A stretch of 17,224 nucleotides of DNA from JAUVIB01 sp964424545 (GTDB taxonomy: Bacteria > Calditrichota > Calditrichia > Calditrichales > Calditrichaceae). Of the stretch, positions 1 to 8,085 are shown piece by piece (within the stretch, counting starts at the first letter, position 1; each line of letters starts with the position of its first letter). A program made the position numbers and the translations under genes. The stretch spans positions 1-17,224 of the forward strand of contig CAYRJN010000075.1 in assembly GCA_964424545.1 (NCBI GenBank). The letters are read 5' to 3'. The notes below the pieces were generated by a model. The model searched no databases. It saw only the letters and a program-made list of their open reading frames with translations, and was not told where the DNA came from.

Positions 1-374
1 AGCGCAAACATTTCCAAACTGGCGTGGACATGACTGGGCAACAATAAAATATTTTCTTCCTTCCAACGCTCTTTCATATTCAATCTATCAATAATTTGTG
101 TTTTAACGTTCGGCGGAAAACCCAAAACATCCATCGTAATAACGGCATAATGTTTTTTGCCGTCATCTAAAATAAGCGCTTTGGCTCTGATATTATCGTG
201 AATACCTTGCGCCGGTTTACTCATACGCTCTCCGTAACCTCCAAGCGTATAGCTGATTTTTAGGGGCGGGGTAATAATAATTTCAGCGGCTTGTCCTTTT
301 AATACAGATGCGTTTGCTGAAGAAATCATTATCGCTAAAAGCAATAATAATGAAACGCCTTTAATGATACGCAT
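1..374 (-). CDS. Secreted neutral/alkaline ceramidase-like protein, N-terminal part (partial)
   Basis: This gene reads leftward off the window edge, so only the first 124 residues are visible. The start ATG (374-372) follows a strong GGAGGG ribosome site at 378-383. Residues 1-22 are a signal peptide (basic MRIIK, a Leu/Ile core, then SSANA). The mature part reads ITPPLKISYTLGGYGER, then a GIHDNIRAKALILDDGKK segment, VITMDVLGF and LLLPSHVHAS. That order (ITPP, glycine-rich turn, 'RAKAL-LDDG', 'T-DVLG', then a Ser-His-x-His motif) matches the N-terminal domain of neutral/alkaline non-lysosomal ceramidases, where the SHxH histidines help bind zinc. Many bacterial members with this domain are not proven ceramidases, so amidase activity on ceramide is inferred. 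It lies 16 nt behind the AraC-type gene and is probably co-transcribed with it. Confidence 0.75.
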   Translation of the reverse strand, partial: MRIIKGVSLLLLLAIMISSANASVLKGQAAEIIITPPLKISYTLGGYGERMSKPAQGIHDNIRAKALILDDGKKHYAVITMDVLGFPPNVKTQIIDRLNMKERWKEENILLLPSHVHASLEMFA

Positions 375-390
375 ACGCCCTCCTTCCCCC

Positions 391-1281
391 CTAAATAGTA
401 TTTTTTGTCGTTTGCATGATTTTACGAAACCGGCCCGGGCTCATTTTTTTTATATCCTTAAACTGATTGTTAAAATGACTGAGATTATTATAACCGCTCT
501 CATAACAGATTGCAGAAACGGATTTTGATGTTTCCATTAACTGCTTACAGGCGTAACCTATACGCACTTCCTTCAAATAATCAAAAAATGTGCGGGAAGT
601 TTGCTTTTTAAAATATCGACAAAATGAACCTGGGGATAAATTTACCGTATAGGAAACATCCTTAAGAGCAATATCATTTTTAAAATTGCTCATAATATAT
701 TTATAAATTTTCTGCATCTTTTCAAAACTCGCTTTCTGTTCGGAATTAAGATAACCCTGAATAGATAAATATTCAAAATCTTTTACATTTAACAGTTTTT
801 CGAAAATTTGCAATAAATGGATTACCCGTTTTAGCCCGCCTCGTCTTGTATTTTTTATTTTAGGCAAGGTCATTAATTGCAATAATCGCGCTATTTGCCG
901 AACTTGTTGCCCACCAAAGAAAATTCCCTGCGCCGATTTTTTTAATAAGTTATTAACACTTTCCAATTCCGGCGCTTTAAAAAAATTATCTTTAAAGAAA
1001 TTCTCGTGAAAATGAAGAACTATACTTTGAGGCGCTCCTGGATTGTTTTTACCCTCAATCTGCCAGCCGTGCGGTAGATTCGGGCCTAAAAGAACAAGAT
1101 CGCCTTCATTAAAATCCGAAAAATGATTCCCCACAAAGCGCCGCCCCCAACCGGTTTTTACATAATTCAATTCATAATTGTCATGGGAATGAATCGGCGC
1201 CGTATGTTCGCCGAGAGTAATTTTGCGGACATTAAATGAGTGTTGCTGCGGAAGAAATATTTTTTCAACCATTAAATTCAT
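391..1281 (-). CDS. AraC-family transcriptional regulator
   Basis: A 296-aa one-component regulator. Residues about 20-95 form a cupin-type sensing domain typical of sugar-responsive AraC proteins (HSHDNYELNY, then EGDLVLLGPNLPHGW). The middle is helical. Residues about 190-290 are the double helix-turn-helix DNA-binding domain: LKDVSYTVNLSPGSFCRYFK is the first HTH, and SVSAICYESGYNNLSHFNNQFK followed by MSPGRFRK is the family signature. No good ribosome site precedes either ATG; residue 4 (ATG at 1272) is an alternative start. It is transcribed away from the sialidase-like gene across a 202-bp spacer and heads the pair with the ceramidase-like gene, so it probably senses a product of these enzymes and controls the locus. 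The ligand cannot be read from the sequence. Confidence 0.93.
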   Translation of the reverse strand: MNLMVEKIFLPQQHSFNVRKITLGEHTAPIHSHDNYELNYVKTGWGRRFVGNHFSDFNEGDLVLLGPNLPHGWQIEGKNNPGAPQSIVLHFHENFFKDNFFKAPELESVNNLLKKSAQGIFFGGQQVRQIARLLQLMTLPKIKNTRRGGLKRVIHLLQIFEKLLNVKDFEYLSIQGYLNSEQKASFEKMQKIYKYIMSNFKNDIALKDVSYTVNLSPGSFCRYFKKQTSRTFFDYLKEVRIGYACKQLMETSKSVSAICYESGYNNLSHFNNQFKDIKKMSPGRFRKIMQTTKNTI

Positions 1282-1483
1282 ATATGGTTTACCATTATTT
1301 TTACATAATTATACAACTATTTTAACAAATGAGTTAATATACCATATTTTTATGTTCATATTCAAGTAGCATTATTTTTTTTTACTGTCTAAATTATAGA
1401 ACATTTAATTCAAATATTTTGGATAAAGCGATATTATTAATTAAGTTTTCAAAAAGTATCATTCAAATGCCAATGAGGTCATT
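1282..1483. promoter_or_regulatory. Divergent promoter/operator region between araC-type and sialidase-like genes
   Basis: This 202-bp, very AT-rich spacer must carry both divergent promoters. A perfect inverted repeat ATGGT-TT-ACCAT lies at 1284-1295, directly upstream of the regulator's start, and a further ACCATAT at 1341-1347 is the reverse complement of ATATGGT at 1282-1288, so these could be autoregulatory operator half-sites. On the minus strand TATAAT at 1398-1393 could be a -10 box for the regulator, though no matching -35 is seen. The sialidase-like gene has a GAGG ribosome site at 1475-1478. The region's role is clear from gene arrangement; the individual sites are inference. Confidence 0.5.
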
Positions 1484-2686
1484 ATGAGAAAACTTACATT
1501 CTATGCCGTTATTTTAAATGCTGTTTATATTCTCAATCTCGCCGCACAATCCGATTATAAGCAAGAACTTATTTTCCCATTACAGAATAAACATGTGCAC
1601 TCAAGCTCCATTGTTGAAACGCCGAACGGCGATCTTCTAGCCGTTTGGTTTTACGGCTCCGGAGAACGGACGCAATCCGATGTGGTCATTCAGGGTTCAC
1701 GTTTAAAAAGCGGATCAGACAAGTGGGAAACGCCATTTTTAATGGCGGATACGCCGAAAATTCCCGATTGCAATCCGGTTATTTTTATCGATGCAAAAAA
1801 ACGACTGCATCTCTTTTGGATTGCCGTGCTTTCCAACCACTGGGAAAACTCTTTATTACGCTGTAAAAGGTCCGTTGATTATAACGGCCCCGGCGCGCCG
1901 CACTGGCAATGGCAGGATGATATTATTCTCAAACCGGGAGATAAATTCGTAAGAGCTTTAGAAGAGGGCTATAAAGCGCGTATACCCGATATGCCGGCCC
2001 TTGACGCTGATTTTGGGGGATATACAACAAGCGCAATGGATCAATTGATCGAAGCGGCAAAAGATATGGAAAAACGCCAAAAAGGATGGATGCCCAGAAC
2101 CCACGCTCAAACGCTGCCGAACGGACGAATTATTTTACCCCTCTATTCCGACGGTTTTTATGTAGGCATAATGGCTATCTCCGATGACGGGGGTGAAACA
2201 TGGCGGGCAAGTTCACCCATTAACGGCGCTTTGATTAATCAACCGTCGGTGGTGCGCAAAAAAAACGGCGATCTGGTGGCTTATATGCGCGAAGAAGGAG
2301 AATCAAACCGGCGTAAACGCGTTTTGGTCAGTTACTCCGAAGATGACGGAGAAACGTGGACGCCCGCAACTTACAGCGATATCCCCAATCCCAATTCCAG
2401 CTTAGAGGTTATTGCTTTGCACGACGGCAACTGGGTTATGGTTTATAATGATACGGAGGAGGGGCGCAATTCTTTATGCGCCGCTCTCTCCGATAATGAA
2501 GGAAAAACCTGGAAATGGAAACGTCATATTGAAAAACATAAAGGCGGCGCTTATCATTATCCCTCGGTAATTCAGACACAAGACGGATTAATCCATATGA
2601 CCTATACATACAACAACGGGAAAAATCCGGGGAAATCCATAAAACACGTAAGCATAAGCAGCAATTGGATTACGAAAGGCGATTAA
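1484..2686 (+). CDS. Exported sialidase-like BNR/Asp-box protein
   Basis: A 400-aa protein with an N-terminal signal peptide (about residues 1-21, ending NLAA). The rest is a six-bladed-propeller type BNR/sialidase domain with three clear Asp-boxes: SDDGGETW (233-240), SEDDGETW (285-292) and SDNEGKTW (336-343). Typical subfamily stretches are HVHSSSIVETPNGDLLAVWF (37-56), GSGERTQSDVVIQG (58-71) and NPNSSLEVIALHDGNWVMVY. The classical FRIP motif of GH33 sialidases is not visible, so this belongs to the wide sialidase-like group often annotated exo-alpha-sialidase without proof. It could be a sialidase or act on another acidic sugar. The start is fixed by GAGG at 1475-1478. It leads a two-gene operon with the next gene, 20 nt downstream, and is transcribed away from the AraC-type gene. 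Confidence 0.82.
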   Translation: MRKLTFYAVILNAVYILNLAAQSDYKQELIFPLQNKHVHSSSIVETPNGDLLAVWFYGSGERTQSDVVIQGSRLKSGSDKWETPFLMADTPKIPDCNPVIFIDAKKRLHLFWIAVLSNHWENSLLRCKRSVDYNGPGAPHWQWQDDIILKPGDKFVRALEEGYKARIPDMPALDADFGGYTTSAMDQLIEAAKDMEKRQKGWMPRTHAQTLPNGRIILPLYSDGFYVGIMAISDDGGETWRASSPINGALINQPSVVRKKNGDLVAYMREEGESNRRKRVLVSYSEDDGETWTPATYSDIPNPNSSLEVIALHDGNWVMVYNDTEEGRNSLCAALSDNEGKTWKWKRHIEKHKGGAYHYPSVIQTQDGLIHMTYTYNNGKNPGKSIKHVSISSNWITKGD

Positions 2687-2706
2687 TTATTATAGGAGCA
2701 AAAATA

Positions 2707-3885
2707 ATGAATAGAGATAAAATCGCAACATTATATCAAAATCTGCCTCAAGAGACCAAAGAGCGTCTGGAGCAATCCGTATCGGCCGTTAAAGAGGCTA
2801 AAAAAGACAACGGCAAAGTGGTGGTTGTTACGGGCAGCGGACCGAATATCCACGAAGGCGTAAGCGTATTGATCGCCGAATTGATTAATAAAGGCATCAT
2901 TGACGGCGTAACCACGAGCTCCGCCGTTATCGCACATGAAATGGCCGGTTCTCTTGACAAGGTTAAGCGCGTTGATGGGAGAAAGCTCGGTTTTACAAAA
3001 GAAATTCTGCCTCGCGGAGATATTTTTGAAGTTACTATTATGTCCGATGATTTGATGGAAGAGATCAAAAATGAAATGCCGATTGACACGACGCTTATTG
3101 ACAATACAATGTCTCTTCCAGGGGATATTATTATAAAAGCAGCTGGAAACATGGCCTATCCTATGGGGCTGCGCAGTGAAAAACTGGCCAAGGAAATTAT
3201 GTTAATCGCTAAATCAAAAGGCGTTCCTTTTGAAACCATCGCCGGCAAAGGAGCCGATCCGTACACCATGCTCGGCGCCGGCAGCAAAAATAACATACCT
3301 GTTTTGGTAACCATCCCGCAATTGATCGGCGGCGGCATGGTCGGTATTGCCGTCGCCGATTCTATCTCCGTTATGGAACGATCAACGCGTATCGCCAAAA
3401 TGATGGAATCGGCCGATGTAATTATTGAATCCGCTGTGGCGCTAACGCAAGAGATTCATGACGGGCCTTTTGAAATATATACCGGACATGGTATTTGGTC
3501 GCATTGGGAAGGATACCATACCTATTCTTTGGAAAATAAAACTTTGATCAGAATTGATCTGGACGTAAATCTGAAAAAGGCATGGGAGTTCGACAAGCAG
3601 TCGGGCAAGGTTCAACAAGCCATTGATAAGGGTATGCCCAAAACAAAAATGATGGAGATCCCTTTCCGGATGGAAATGTCCGGTTTTGCTCGTTTGGAAA
3701 AAAGTATTCCGGTTATCGGCGATATCGGAACCATCTGGCCGATCATCGCCTATCGTCTTGAACAGGAATTGGATATTGCGCTCGATTTTATTTCCTATCC
3801 TCAACAAAGCGATGATGGGCAGCGGATGCGAGAGTGGATAGTGAAAAATATAAGAGCCGTTAGAAAAAAAGATTTGTTCGAATAA
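2707..3885 (+). CDS. Unassigned cytoplasmic protein, deoxyhypusine-synthase-like/Rossmann-type appearance
   Basis: A 392-aa protein without signal peptide or membrane segments. I chose ATG 2707 because AGGAG at 2694-2698 precedes it by 8 nt; the frame stays open upstream to 2665 but that stretch overlaps the sialidase-like gene and lacks a ribosome site. Visible features are a helical N-terminus, a beta-alpha nucleotide-binding-like turn VVVVTGSGPNIHEG (38-51), GKGADPYTMLGAGSKNN (180-196) leading into IPVLVTIPQLIGGGMVGIAV, and a striking GHGIWSHWEGYHTYSLEN (260-277). The alternation of glycine-rich turns with 'nnIPVLV-P' and a gly-rich helix recalls deoxyhypusine synthase and related NAD-using domains, but I do not recognise the family. 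Because it shares an operon with a sialidase-like gene it may process the released product in the cytoplasm; this is inference from context only. Confidence 0.85.
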   Translation: MNRDKIATLYQNLPQETKERLEQSVSAVKEAKKDNGKVVVVTGSGPNIHEGVSVLIAELINKGIIDGVTTSSAVIAHEMAGSLDKVKRVDGRKLGFTKEILPRGDIFEVTIMSDDLMEEIKNEMPIDTTLIDNTMSLPGDIIIKAAGNMAYPMGLRSEKLAKEIMLIAKSKGVPFETIAGKGADPYTMLGAGSKNNIPVLVTIPQLIGGGMVGIAVADSISVMERSTRIAKMMESADVIIESAVALTQEIHDGPFEIYTGHGIWSHWEGYHTYSLENKTLIRIDLDVNLKKAWEFDKQSGKVQQAIDKGMPKTKMMEIPFRMEMSGFARLEKSIPVIGDIGTIWPIIAYRLEQELDIALDFISYPQQSDDGQRMREWIVKNIRAVRKKDLFE

Positions 3886-3937
3886 ATTTGGTCCCTTAGC
3901 GCTTTGAACATTTAAGCCAAAATATAATTCTTTTATG

Positions 3938-6900
3938 TTACGGTTTTTTAAAAAACAATTTTTCCGGAGGAATTTTTTGTTTTTCCACACCATCCGCCTG
4001 ATAATAAATTTCCAATCCCTGAGAGCCGCCGCCGTCAAAATACTCCAAGCGAATTGTATGATAGCCTTTATCCAAATAAATGCTGCCCTGAGTACCGCTC
4101 ATACCGTGTAACCCGTCATTATCTGTTATCAATTTGTTGTGGATAAACAGACGGCTTCCGTCGTTGGAAAACAGATAAAAAGTATATTTTTCCGCATGAT
4201 CAATTTTTAAATATCCTGAAATTTCCAATCCGAAAAATGCCCTGCTTTTGGCAATATCTTCCAACGAAAAATCATAAACTCTTCCGCTCTTAACAATTTT
4301 TTCCTTTGAAAAATCGGGCAATTTATCCCACCCCCCGGTATAATAATTATAATCTAATCCATTTTTAGCGCTGTTAATAACATGAAATATTCCTTTTATT
4401 TCTTCGCTTGGCGCCAACCCTTTCTTATAAGCGCGCGCCTTAACTAGCGCACTGGTCGTTAAAACGATTTTCTCTGCATAAAGCGGCGAAGATGGGGTAA
4501 CGACAGAACCGTCTAATGAATAATGAATTTCAGCGTCCTTCGTATCACAATCAATGGTTATAGCCAACGGAGAATCAACGCTGATACGTTTATCGTAGTG
4601 AAATACGGGTTTCTCTGTTTGATAATCTTTGAGATAAACGCGTTTTTCCCCGTCGCTTTGCAAAAGAAGAAACTCCGTGAACAGACCATAGTCAATAAAA
4701 TCATAGTCATCTCCGGAAGGCTGATGAGCGGGTGCGTTCATAAAGGCGTCCGGCCAGGCGGAACCCCGTACCACGCCGGCATGATGAGGACCTAAGGTAT
4801 TTTTAAGCGAACCCGTAACGGTTACGGCAACTATATTTTCACCGTTTTTTATAAAGACGCTTATATCCAGCTCATAAGGAGGCGTATAGATATAGCCGGC
4901 ATTTTTACCGTTTACGTTCACTGCGGCAATGGCGCCTCGCCAATTTGTAAGTTTAACGATATGATGAACGCCCGCTTCTTTATTTATAGTGTATCTCTGT
5001 GTATAGCGGATGCTATCCGCATAAAAAAGCAAACCGCTTTTTTGCCAACTTCCCATTTGTGGTTGCCGCGCAGGAACTATTTTGAAACCTTTGCCTTGTG
5101 CTTCGAGGGCAAAGTTGCCTCGGATATAAATCGGCTCTACCTCTGCAAAAACATTCATCGGCTTGACCATCAAGCTGATTTTATTTCGTCCTTTATGTAC
5201 GTATTCGGCTATATTAAAAACCATAAATTCTTTATCCAACCAATATTCACCCGCCGCTTCCAACCTCTTCCCGTTAATAAACACCTGTTTGCTTAAGGGT
5301 TTTTCAACAACAGTCTGCATACCCGAAATATCGACTTCTCCGGAAATTTCAAAATAATAGTCGGCCTTAAAGCCGGACTCGGCGGGAAAGTGATTGCGAT
5401 TGATAATGCGTTCTTCGAATTGAACGGATTTGGACCAAGGATTACCGTTAAAACCGTAATGCTCAAATATTTTATCACCAGCCTTAATGCAATAAACATC
5501 TTTAACCGTAATGTCGCCAATCCCGTAATCGCAATAATCGAGGGTTAAAACATTAGGCGCCAATCTTTCTATTTCTGTTTTACTCCCAGACTTTAAGGTT
5601 TTAACGGTAATATTGCCTTTACCTTTATTTAAAATTTTTCCCCGTTTGCCAATATAGAGCAGGAGACTTCCGCTTGGCGGCAGCGTAAAATCCACTTGCA
5701 GTTCTTCCCCTTTTTTAACTGCCGGATAATCTTTTATGGTACCCTTAAATAAATCCAATTCGCGGACAGAATTTCCCTTAATCTTAAAAACGCCTTCCGA
5801 CCATTGACTATCGTGTGTATTAACAAGAAAAAGGATTTCACCGTTCGATAATTTTCTGTGATGGTGGAAAAGCTTACCTTTTATTTTCATAACATTATCA
5901 AAACGGATTTTATCGTTTTGAAATAATTTTAATATCGTCTCATCATTCAGGTTCTTTTTAACGAGAAATCGATTTTTATATTGTTTTATTAATTTTTTTA
6001 TTTTATTTGATTTTCGCCCGTTTATATAAGGAGTTATACCGGCAAAAGATACTATTCTGCCGCCTTGCCTTAAATATTTTTGCAAAAGATCAGCGGTTTC
6101 CTTCGACAGATTCTTCAAGGCAGGCGGAATGATTACTAAAGAATAAGCGCGTTTACCTACTACAAAACGACCATCCGCCACTTTGCCGTTGTTTTTAATT
6201 ATGTTCTCCGAACCGAGATCATATTCTACTTGACGTTTTTCAAGATCAATAACAAACTTTTGGAACACCGCCCCGAGCTCGCCCACGCCGTTATTGGGCG
6301 GCATAGGCGTGTAATTAATCCAAGATGTCGTCGTCGGTTCAAGAACCAAAATTGAATTTATTTGTTCCCCGGCCGACATGACGAGCGATAAACGGGCAAA
6401 ATAATCGGCGGAAATATGATAATCGCGCCACCAAGGTTCATGATAAGAGAAGGTTTGTGGATAATCGCGTTTACGCGCCCCTTTTATGGTCATATCGCTC
6501 AAATGCTGATCCATAAAATTAACCCCGAGAACATACTCCCAATCGCCGATTCTTTTCATATCTTCAAAACGCAAATCCCAGCCGCCGGCGCCGTATGTTT
6601 CGCTTAATGTGCGATTTTGACCTAATTGATTGGCTGCACTGCGCAGTTCCTTAACCGAACGCACATTACCGAATTGAGCATGAACGTCTTCACGATATTG
6701 ATTCATCAAGAGATCAATCGCCGGTTGTTGATGCCAAGCGTACATGGCCATATTATCCGGTCCGTCGTTTAGTACCGGCCAGCCGTGTTCCCAATAATGC
6801 CCCGTCCATTTCAAATTATTGGCCTCACAATAATTGTGCCAAGGTTTACTCCAGCGCTCAATAAACAAATCGAGCAAGAGATTTTGAAAGTCATAGCGCA

Positions 6901-7780
6901 CGGCTCGCCAATCGCCTGTTTTAATCCACAAAGAAGGCAGCGTGGTTTTTAAATCATACCCGTAACGTTGTTTGAACTGTATAAATAAATCCGGGGACCA
7001 TCGAACCGAGGCGTTCCCCGGCGGATTGATATTGGGTTCATCCGTAAAAATACCGGGTACCGTTTTACCGAATTCATCGCCGATTGCTTTATGGTAACCT
7101 TTGTTCATGGTAATATCGATAAATTTTTCGGTTACGCCTTTATACAGAAGATCCACATAAGAATAGCCACCGTGCCAAGCGCGTTTGTCATAATAGGTTT
7201 TTTTGAAAAGAAAATACGCCCCGGTCTTGCCGAATTCTTCACGCAAATTATGGCTAATATCCGTAAATTGCCCGTTGTTTTTTTTAAGTATGATAAAATA
7301 ATCGCCAATATCAGCCGGCAGGCGATCCACTTTTTTCATCGTCAAACCTTGACCCTGATTATATGATTCGGGCATTTCGGCGGGAACGTGTCCACCGGCA
7401 AATCCGCTGGGATAGGAATCTTCGTCATAGAGCCAGATGTGCATACCCAGCTCTTTCCCCCTGTCAACGGCATATCGAACGAGTAAAAACCACTCTTCGG
7501 ACAAATAAGGAGTAATCAAACCCGGCCGCGGATGGATAAAAACGCTCCATACCCCTTGTGATTTTAAATCCGTTAAATTCTGATCTATTTTTCCCTTCGT
7601 AACCTTATCGTTCCAAACCCAAAGCGGCGCCGTACGATATTCAACGGGCGGCGTTTTAAATAAGCGTTCTATCTCTTTATAGGAGTTAACAAGCGGTTTA
7701 TCATCATATAATTGCGCCATCGTATTTTCCTTTGAGAACATTAAAACAAAAATAACTATCGGTAAATAGAATTTTTTCAT
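3938..7780 (-). CDS. Secreted multidomain glycoside hydrolase, GH106-like, with CHB_HEX_C and PA14 modules
   Basis: A 1280-aa exported enzyme. The ATG at 7780-7778 is preferred over one 10 codons upstream because AGGGGA precedes it and it begins a signal peptide (MKKFYLP, hydrophobic core, cleavage near MAQ at about residue 23). The catalytic region (about 40-620) has APLWVWND (51-58), HIWLYDEDSYPSGFAGG (114-130), IFTDEPN (244-250) and SETYGAGGW (393-401), motifs of GH106-type alpha-L-rhamnosidases and unclassified relatives; the TDEP and SETYG acids are candidate active-site residues. Two galactose-binding-like sandwiches follow (about 800-900 and 920-1000), then a chitobiase C-terminal-like domain (about 1069-1131: EIHYSLDGS, VKARAYKKG) and a PA14 domain (about 1140-1275: YTFYLFSNDGSRLFI, DGLHG, GYHTIRLEYFDGGG). 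The last two are carbohydrate-contact modules. It converges on the sialidase-like operon. The exact substrate is uncertain. Confidence 0.85.
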   Translation of the reverse strand: MKKFYLPIVIFVLMFSKENTMAQLYDDKPLVNSYKEIERLFKTPPVEYRTAPLWVWNDKVTKGKIDQNLTDLKSQGVWSVFIHPRPGLITPYLSEEWFLLVRYAVDRGKELGMHIWLYDEDSYPSGFAGGHVPAEMPESYNQGQGLTMKKVDRLPADIGDYFIILKKNNGQFTDISHNLREEFGKTGAYFLFKKTYYDKRAWHGGYSYVDLLYKGVTEKFIDITMNKGYHKAIGDEFGKTVPGIFTDEPNINPPGNASVRWSPDLFIQFKQRYGYDLKTTLPSLWIKTGDWRAVRYDFQNLLLDLFIERWSKPWHNYCEANNLKWTGHYWEHGWPVLNDGPDNMAMYAWHQQPAIDLLMNQYREDVHAQFGNVRSVKELRSAANQLGQNRTLSETYGAGGWDLRFEDMKRIGDWEYVLGVNFMDQHLSDMTIKGARKRDYPQTFSYHEPWWRDYHISADYFARLSLVMSAGEQINSILVLEPTTTSWINYTPMPPNNGVGELGAVFQKFVIDLEKRQVEYDLGSENIIKNNGKVADGRFVVGKRAYSLVIIPPALKNLSKETADLLQKYLRQGGRIVSFAGITPYINGRKSNKIKKLIKQYKNRFLVKKNLNDETILKLFQNDKIRFDNVMKIKGKLFHHHRKLSNGEILFLVNTHDSQWSEGVFKIKGNSVRELDLFKGTIKDYPAVKKGEELQVDFTLPPSGSLLLYIGKRGKILNKGKGNITVKTLKSGSKTEIERLAPNVLTLDYCDYGIGDITVKDVYCIKAGDKIFEHYGFNGNPWSKSVQFEERIINRNHFPAESGFKADYYFEISGEVDISGMQTVVEKPLSKQVFINGKRLEAAGEYWLDKEFMVFNIAEYVHKGRNKISLMVKPMNVFAEVEPIYIRGNFALEAQGKGFKIVPARQPQMGSWQKSGLLFYADSIRYTQRYTINKEAGVHHIVKLTNWRGAIAAVNVNGKNAGYIYTPPYELDISVFIKNGENIVAVTVTGSLKNTLGPHHAGVVRGSAWPDAFMNAPAHQPSGDDYDFIDYGLFTEFLLLQSDGEKRVYLKDYQTEKPVFHYDKRISVDSPLAITIDCDTKDAEIHYSLDGSVVTPSSPLYAEKIVLTTSALVKARAYKKGLAPSEEIKGIFHVINSAKNGLDYNYYTGGWDKLPDFSKEKIVKSGRVYDFSLEDIAKSRAFFGLEISGYLKIDHAEKYTFYLFSNDGSRLFIHNKLITDNDGLHGMSGTQGSIYLDKGYHTIRLEYFDGGGSQGLEIYYQADGVEKQKIPPEKLFFKKP

Positions 7781-7810
7781 ACTTTCCCCTAAAAAACGGA
7801 TAATGAACAA

Positions 7811-7828
7811 AAATCAATTATAGAACAT
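7811..7828 (-). promoter_or_regulatory. Candidate promoter element for the GH106-like gene
   Basis: On the minus strand the block ATGTTCTATAATT (7828-7816) contains a perfect TATAAT (7822-7817), 36 nt upstream of the GH106-like start codon. The same 13 bases occur on the same strand at 1404-1392 upstream of the AraC-type gene. No convincing -35 box lies 17 nt upstream. The match may reflect a shared promoter or operator, but a 13-base coincidence in AT-rich DNA is not rare. Confidence 0.35.
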
Positions 7829-7881
7829 AGCTTCGCAAAGTGATTAACGAAAAAAGTTCGGTTAGATTCGTCAAAGTATCG

Positions 7882-8030
7882 TTCCTTCGAAAGAAGGAAT
7901 CTGAATGTAGACCATACCAAGATTTAGATTCCCAATAGAAACATTCGGGAATGACAAGGATGAGGAGAATTCAGAAAGGGCAATAATAAAGTACAATATT
8001 GTCATTCTTAGATAAATTGGAGAATCTAAA
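7882..8030. repeat. Hairpin-rich inverted-repeat element
   Basis: Three nested structures are visible. TTCCTTC-GAAA-GAAGGAA (7882-7899) is a perfect 7-bp stem with a four-base loop. ATTCCC (7928-7933) pairs with GGGAAT (7947-7952). The unit 7923-7956 (TTTAGATTCCC... ending GGGAATGACA) is matched in inverted orientation by 8000-8030 (TGTCATTC... ending GAATCTAAA), so the outer arms form a diverged inverted repeat around about 43 bp. This pattern is typical of small non-coding dispersed repeats or a MITE remnant. No target-site duplication was identified. Confidence 0.55.
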
Positions 8031-8085
8031 TACTGCCTATGTGAACTATGTATAATTTCAAAATTGAGAATAATGCAAAAATAAA

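Noticed and set aside
2665..2706. An upstream start for the unassigned operon gene overlapping the sialidase-like gene.
   Set aside because: ATG 2707 has a good AGGAG site at the right distance, while the upstream start has none and adds residues that look like read-through of the other gene.
3886..3937. A bidirectional terminator between the convergent genes.
   Set aside because: Only weak pairing (GCTT/AAGC, TTTGG/CCAAA) is visible, with no stable stem plus T-run.
3442..4038. A 198-codon minus-strand frame across the convergent junction.
   Set aside because: It overlaps the coding regions of two well-supported genes and has no family likeness; it is a shadow frame.
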